Positions 5,958 through 9,251 of a stretch of 9,251 nt of DNA are shown one piece after another. The translations under genes and the position numbers were made by a program. Under the pieces are notes generated by a model. That model worked only from the letters and a program-made list of their open reading frames with translations, ran no database searches and was not told the DNA's origin. The DNA lies in contig SLSB01000562.1 of the NCBI GenBank assembly GCA_007130675.1, positions 1 to 9,251 on the forward strand, in the 5' to 3' direction. The first letter of the stretch is position 1, and every line of letters starts with the position of its first letter. This stretch comes from Candidatus Hydrogenedentota bacterium (GTDB lineage: Bacteria > Hydrogenedentota > Hydrogenedentia > Hydrogenedentales > SLHB01).

Positions 5958-7388
5958 GTGACGAGTCTTCTCGTTCTATTGTGTTGCGTGGCATCGGCTC
6001 AGTTGCCCAACGTATACGCCTTGCGGCACGAAGGTGTCTTGGCGGATGTCGCCGTGGCGGATGTGACAGGCGATGGCCGAGGCGACATCTGTGCGCTGTC
6101 CATGCGCGAAACCGCCGGGCATGAGGTCTGGCTTTCTTTATACCTTGCGCGCCCTGACGGCAGCTATCCGCAAACCCCGGACATTCGGCACGCGCTGCCG
6201 CTGACGACAGGAGGCGTCTTCTTTGCAGAAACCGACGGCGCCGCGCCAATCGAGATCGTCGCGGTCGATCACACCGGCGCCTACATTTTTTCACTGCGCG
6301 ACAATGCACTGGCTCTGATCGCTGAACCCCGGTTCTTCTCCCTCTTTCCCGCAGGGCTTCTCGCGCCCCGCTTTCTGGAACACCACGCCGTGGACATTAC
6401 GGGCGATGGGATTCATGAGTGGCTCGTTCCACTTCCCAATGGGTATGCGCTGCGGTCCCCGGAAAAGGAAATCGCGGTGATCAACTGCCATGTAGATGGC
6501 TCGGTGGCCCAAACCAGTGGACGCCGCACCCAGCTGAATTATGGTTTGCCGGGAGTCGTGCCGTTCGACCACGCCGGGGCCGAAAACGGTCAAGCGCTGG
6601 CATTCATCAGTTCACGTACCGTCGAGTTTGTGCACGGGCCGGACTGGGATAATGTGGTCACGGTCCCTATACCTTTCCGTGGCACGCCTCCGCAAAACAC
6701 GCACGCGCACTCGGGTGGCTACGCCGACACGTTTCCCAAGCCGCCACAGCCGCAGCCCCATGCCGAATTGCACGACCTGAACAACAACGGGCGGCCCGAC
6801 CTCATTGTGACGGAAGCCGAAGGCGGCCTGAATGTCGAGACGCATACCCGGGTCTACTACGCAAAGCCGGACCACACATTTCCGGAAGAGCCCGATATTC
6901 ACTTCAGAAAGCCCGGCGCCTACGCCCAGCCTACCGTCATTGATGTAAACGGCGACGGATTGAACGACATTTTCTTCTTTGAACTTTCATTTGGCATCCG
7001 CTCAATGGTGAGCTACCTGGTACGCAGAAAGGTCCGGCTGGGTTTTGAAGCGTATCTCAATTCCCCGGAAGGTTTCTCTTCCAGTCCCGACCTGCAGACG
7101 CGTTTTACGGTCGATGTTTCCGATGATGAGCGCCCGGGTGTGCTTGCGCTGGGCCATTTCACAGGCAACGGCAGAATGGACGCTGTGTTCAGCCAGGATG
7201 GCGAAAAGCTTGGACTGTTTGAAGGCGAGGCCAACAGGCTTGTTGCCCAGAGGCCCACTGCCGAGTTTGATATCCCCCCGTTCGGGGTTGCGAAGACCTG
7301 TGTTTTGCACGAAAACGGCCGCGAAGACCTCGTTGTGTTCGAGCCCGGAGCGGAAGAGCCCGCATACATCTACGCATTGGTCTTCTGA
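5958..7388 (+). CDS. Secreted FG-GAP/VCBS-repeat beta-propeller protein
   Basis: This 476-residue protein has a short signal peptide, residues 1-14, hydrophobic and ending V-A-S-A before Gln15, so export is likely, although the n-region lacks a positive charge. The rest is built of FG-GAP/VCBS repeats with calcium-binding-type loops: D-V-T-G-D-G-R-G-D (35-43), D-I-T-G-D-G (146-151), D-L-N-N-N-G-R-P-D (273-281), D-V-N-G-D-G-L-N-D (329-337), F-T-G-N-G-R-M-D (401-408) and E-N-G-R-E-D (452-457). Degenerate copies lie near 104 and 204, consistent with about seven propeller blades. A recurring Y-x-x-x-P-[DE]-x-x-[FY]-x-x-x-P-D insert occurs at about 62-75, 300-313 and 366-378. There is no catalytic motif and no membrane anchor. 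The 101-bp gap separates it from the carotenoid operon, and I infer no functional link. It probably binds surface or extracellular partners. Confidence 0.82.
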   Translation: MTSLLVLLCCVASAQLPNVYALRHEGVLADVAVADVTGDGRGDICALSMRETAGHEVWLSLYLARPDGSYPQTPDIRHALPLTTGGVFFAETDGAAPIEIVAVDHTGAYIFSLRDNALALIAEPRFFSLFPAGLLAPRFLEHHAVDITGDGIHEWLVPLPNGYALRSPEKEIAVINCHVDGSVAQTSGRRTQLNYGLPGVVPFDHAGAENGQALAFISSRTVEFVHGPDWDNVVTVPIPFRGTPPQNTHAHSGGYADTFPKPPQPQPHAELHDLNNNGRPDLIVTEAEGGLNVETHTRVYYAKPDHTFPEEPDIHFRKPGAYAQPTVIDVNGDGLNDIFFFELSFGIRSMVSYLVRRKVRLGFEAYLNSPEGFSSSPDLQTRFTVDVSDDERPGVLALGHFTGNGRMDAVFSQDGEKLGLFEGEANRLVAQRPTAEFDIPPFGVAKTCVLHENGREDLVVFEPGAEEPAYIYALVF

Positions 7389-7507
7389 CGCACCCATCGT
7401 GTAACATATGGCGACTTGGGCAAGGGCCATGCATGGCAGACTAACCTGACCACTGTTATCGGCAAGCGCAATGCTCAAGAGTCCGAACACACCATGGGAA
7501 TTGTGAC
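7389..7507 (+). other. Intergenic region with a perfect 12-bp palindrome
   Basis: This is 119 bp between two + strand genes. The palindrome GCCATGCATGGC lies at 7426-7437 and could be an operator-like site for the downstream gene. I see no strong -35/-10 pair and no hairpin followed by a T-run, so neither a promoter nor a terminator is called. Confidence 0.35.
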
Positions 7508-9193
7508 ATGCATTTGAATCGTCGTGAAATGTTGAAGCTGGGTGCTGTGTCCGCCGCCGCGCTGTCGCTTGGCGGAGCCGAGGCCGCAGCGCTTTCCGAA
7601 GAAGTGCTTGCGTCGCTGGTTGCTTCCCATGATGAGGCGCTCGGTGCTCTCATGGAACGCCAGGTACGTGACCCGGAAAGCCCCTGGCGCGGGGCCGCGC
7701 CGGACAGCCACGAACTCTACACGGCGCATTCGGCCGCGAATATTCTGCACCATTGTGCGGGCGCCTATTACCACCCGTTGTCGGCGTGGCATCAGAGCCC
7801 GGACGTGTTGGAGCGCATGCGCCTGGCCGCCGGTTTTCTCGAACGCGCTCAATCCGAGGACGGCAACATCGACTTGCTCACCACCAACTTCAATTCGCCG
7901 CCGGATACCGCCTTTGTCGTGCACAGAGTTGGCACGGCGGCCAATCTTGCCCGGATACACGACGACAACGAAGTGGTGCTGTTGCTGCGCGATTTTCTGC
8001 GCCGTGCGGGAGGCGGCATGGCGCGCGGCGGCATCCATACGCCCAACCACCGCTGGGTCTTGTGCGCCGCGCTGGCTCAAGTGAACGAATTGTTTCCCGA
8101 GCGCGCGATTGTTGATCGAATTGACGAATGGCTGGCCGAAGGCATCGATATTGACGAAGAAGGCCAGTACATCGAGCGAAGCACGGGCACCTACAATGGT
8201 CACGTGAACCGCGCTTTGGTCGTGATGGCCACAAAACTGAACCGTCCGGAACTCCTCGAGCCCGTGCGTGCCAATCTCGACGCCATGACCTACCTGGTCC
8301 ACCCCAACGGCGAAGTAGTCACGGAAATATCGAGTCGGCAGGATGCCCGCCAACGGCGGGATATGGGCGACTACTGGTTTGCGCTCCGGTACATGGCCAT
8401 ACACGACAACAACGGCCAATACGCGGCCATGCTTGCCCCGCTCGAGCCCCGGCGTATCGAGCTGCCCGCCCTGCTCGAATATCCGGAGATCCTCGAACCA
8501 TTGCCCGCGCCGCAACCGCTTCCCGACACGTTCACCCGAGACTATCCCCTTTCGGAGATGACCCGCATCCGGAAGGGACGCTTGAGCGCCGTCCTCATGC
8601 GCGGGCGCCAGAGCCCGCGGCTGGTGATGCACGCAGGCGAAGCGGTGGTCGAGGGCATACGTTTCGCCAGCGCCTACTTCGGACGCGGCGAATTTCTCCC
8701 GCGTGAGGTCGAGCAACGCCCCGGCGGACTCCATTTCCGCCAGGAACTGTCCGGCCAATACTTCCAGCCGCTCAGCGGAACGGACCTTGTGCCCATCACC
8801 CGCGAGAACTGGGGTCTGTCGCGGCCCCGGCGCGAAACCTCCGAGGAATGCGCCATGGTCTACGAGGCCGGCATTCGCGAAACTCAGAACGGCTTCGAGG
8901 TTCGCATCGCCGCCTCCGGCACCGACACCGTTCCGTTGGCCATCGAGATTGCGTTGCGCCCCGGCGGCACGCTCGAGGGCGTAGCCGCCGCACCGGGTGT
9001 CGCCAACGGATTCCTTCTCCGCGAGGGCTACGCCACCTACACCGTCGGCAATGACGTACTCCGCATCGGCCCGGGCAAGGCCGAACACGCCTACACACAA
9101 GTCCGCGGTGCCTCCGGCCGCCTCTCCGGGATGAGCCTCTACCTCACCGGCTACACCCCATTCGAACATACTTTCTCAATCGAGATCGGATGA
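7508..9193 (+). CDS. Tat-exported toroid plus beta-sandwich protein, polysaccharide-lyase-like, function unassigned
   Basis: This 561-residue protein opens with a twin-arginine signal, N-R-R-E-M-L-K-L-G at 4-12, a hydrophobic Ala/Leu run, and a likely cleavage site around A-E-A-A (24-27). Export as a folded protein to the periplasm or surface is likely. Residues about 30-310 are helix-rich with regular spacing, as in an alpha/alpha toroid. They carry conserved-looking polar motifs: T-P-N-H-R-W at 178-183, Y-I-E-R-S-T-G-T-Y-N-G-H at 221-232 and S-S-R-Q-D at 275-279. Residues about 350-560 are beta-rich. This order resembles heparinase II/III and alginate-lyase-type polysaccharide lyases, whose chemistry uses Asn, His and Tyr. 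Asn180, His181, Tyr221, Tyr229 and His232 are candidates, but I cannot match the protein to a named family. A weak GGGAA lies 7 nt before the ATG. It sits 119 bp after the propeller gene, so a separate transcript is possible. Confidence 0.72.
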   Translation: MHLNRREMLKLGAVSAAALSLGGAEAAALSEEVLASLVASHDEALGALMERQVRDPESPWRGAAPDSHELYTAHSAANILHHCAGAYYHPLSAWHQSPDVLERMRLAAGFLERAQSEDGNIDLLTTNFNSPPDTAFVVHRVGTAANLARIHDDNEVVLLLRDFLRRAGGGMARGGIHTPNHRWVLCAALAQVNELFPERAIVDRIDEWLAEGIDIDEEGQYIERSTGTYNGHVNRALVVMATKLNRPELLEPVRANLDAMTYLVHPNGEVVTEISSRQDARQRRDMGDYWFALRYMAIHDNNGQYAAMLAPLEPRRIELPALLEYPEILEPLPAPQPLPDTFTRDYPLSEMTRIRKGRLSAVLMRGRQSPRLVMHAGEAVVEGIRFASAYFGRGEFLPREVEQRPGGLHFRQELSGQYFQPLSGTDLVPITRENWGLSRPRRETSEECAMVYEAGIRETQNGFEVRIAASGTDTVPLAIEIALRPGGTLEGVAAAPGVANGFLLREGYATYTVGNDVLRIGPGKAEHAYTQVRGASGRLSGMSLYLTGYTPFEHTFSIEIG

Positions 9194-9204
9194 ATGGCGA
9201 AACC

Positions 9205-9251
9205 GGGGACTGTACCAAGCGAGCGAGTCTTCGAGCGAGACGGGACTGTCC
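9205..9251. repeat. REP-like repeat, two GGGACTGT copies, truncated by window end
   Basis: GGGACTGT occurs at 9206-9213 and again at 9242-9249, 36 bp apart. The second copy continues into CC at the window edge, making an almost complete GGGAC-T-GTCC(C) palindrome. Between them, GAGCGAGTC and GAGCGAGAC form an imperfect direct repeat, and GTCT/AGAC can pair. Such GGGACTGTCCC elements resemble REP sequences found near genes in environmental bacterial genomes. The identification is by pattern only. Confidence 0.45.

Noticed and set aside
5313..7388. A 691-residue open frame that would fuse a long N-terminal extension to the FG-GAP protein
   Set aside because: The portion before 5856 is an out-of-frame reading of the CruF-type gene, rich in Arg and Pro with no domain. 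The strong Shine-Dalgarno, GTG and signal peptide at 5958 give a better start.
7475..9169. A 564-residue open frame on the minus strand opposite the Tat-exported protein
   Set aside because: It is almost exactly antisense to a gene with a Tat signal and coherent domains. Its translation shows no motifs, and long antisense frames are expected from GC-rich codon use.

Overview
The window is a GC-rich bacterial segment, and every gene I can support lies on the + strand. A compact carotenoid operon fills roughly the first 5.9 kb. Two separate genes for exported proteins follow. The twin-arginine signal peptide, the FG-GAP/VCBS propeller protein, the toroid-type lyase-like protein and the GGGACTGTCC repeat at the right edge suggest an environmental member of the PVC/Planctomycetota-Hydrogenedentota-like bacteria. 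That placement rests on general gene style, not on any marker gene, and is weak.

Region 1 (1-5856), carotenoid operon. It begins with the 3' end of a probable squalene/phytoene synthase (1-174). Next come a CrtI-family FAD desaturase (211-1731), an alpha/beta-hydrolase with a Cys in the nucleophile position (1721-2497), a membrane-anchored family 2 glycosyltransferase of the CrtQ/CruC/CruG kind (2494-3630), a second CrtI-family enzyme that looks more CrtD/CrtP-like (3627-5093), and a CruF-type carotenoid hydratase (5083-5856). The five complete genes overlap at every junction (11, 4, 4 and 11 bp), so they are almost certainly co-transcribed and translationally coupled. No lycopene cyclase is visible. 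Read together, the genes suggest an acyclic carotenoid that is desaturated, hydrated at a psi end and glycosylated. It may also be acylated or de-acylated by the hydrolase. Whether the backbone is C30 (squalene/diapophytoene) or C40 (phytoene) cannot be decided from this window.

Region 2 (5958-7388). After a 101-bp gap comes a secreted FG-GAP/VCBS beta-propeller protein, with a GTG start set by a strong Shine-Dalgarno sequence and a short signal peptide. Its link to the carotenoid genes is only positional.

Region 3 (7508-9193). After a 119-bp gap holding a perfect 12-bp palindrome comes a Tat-exported protein. It has an N-terminal all-helical toroid-like half and a C-terminal beta-rich half, resembling heparinase/alginate-lyase-type polysaccharide lyases. 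I could not assign it to a named family.

Region 4 (9194-9251). The edge carries two copies of GGGACTGT spaced 36 bp apart, the second running into GTCC. This looks like the start of a REP-type palindromic repeat cut by the window end.
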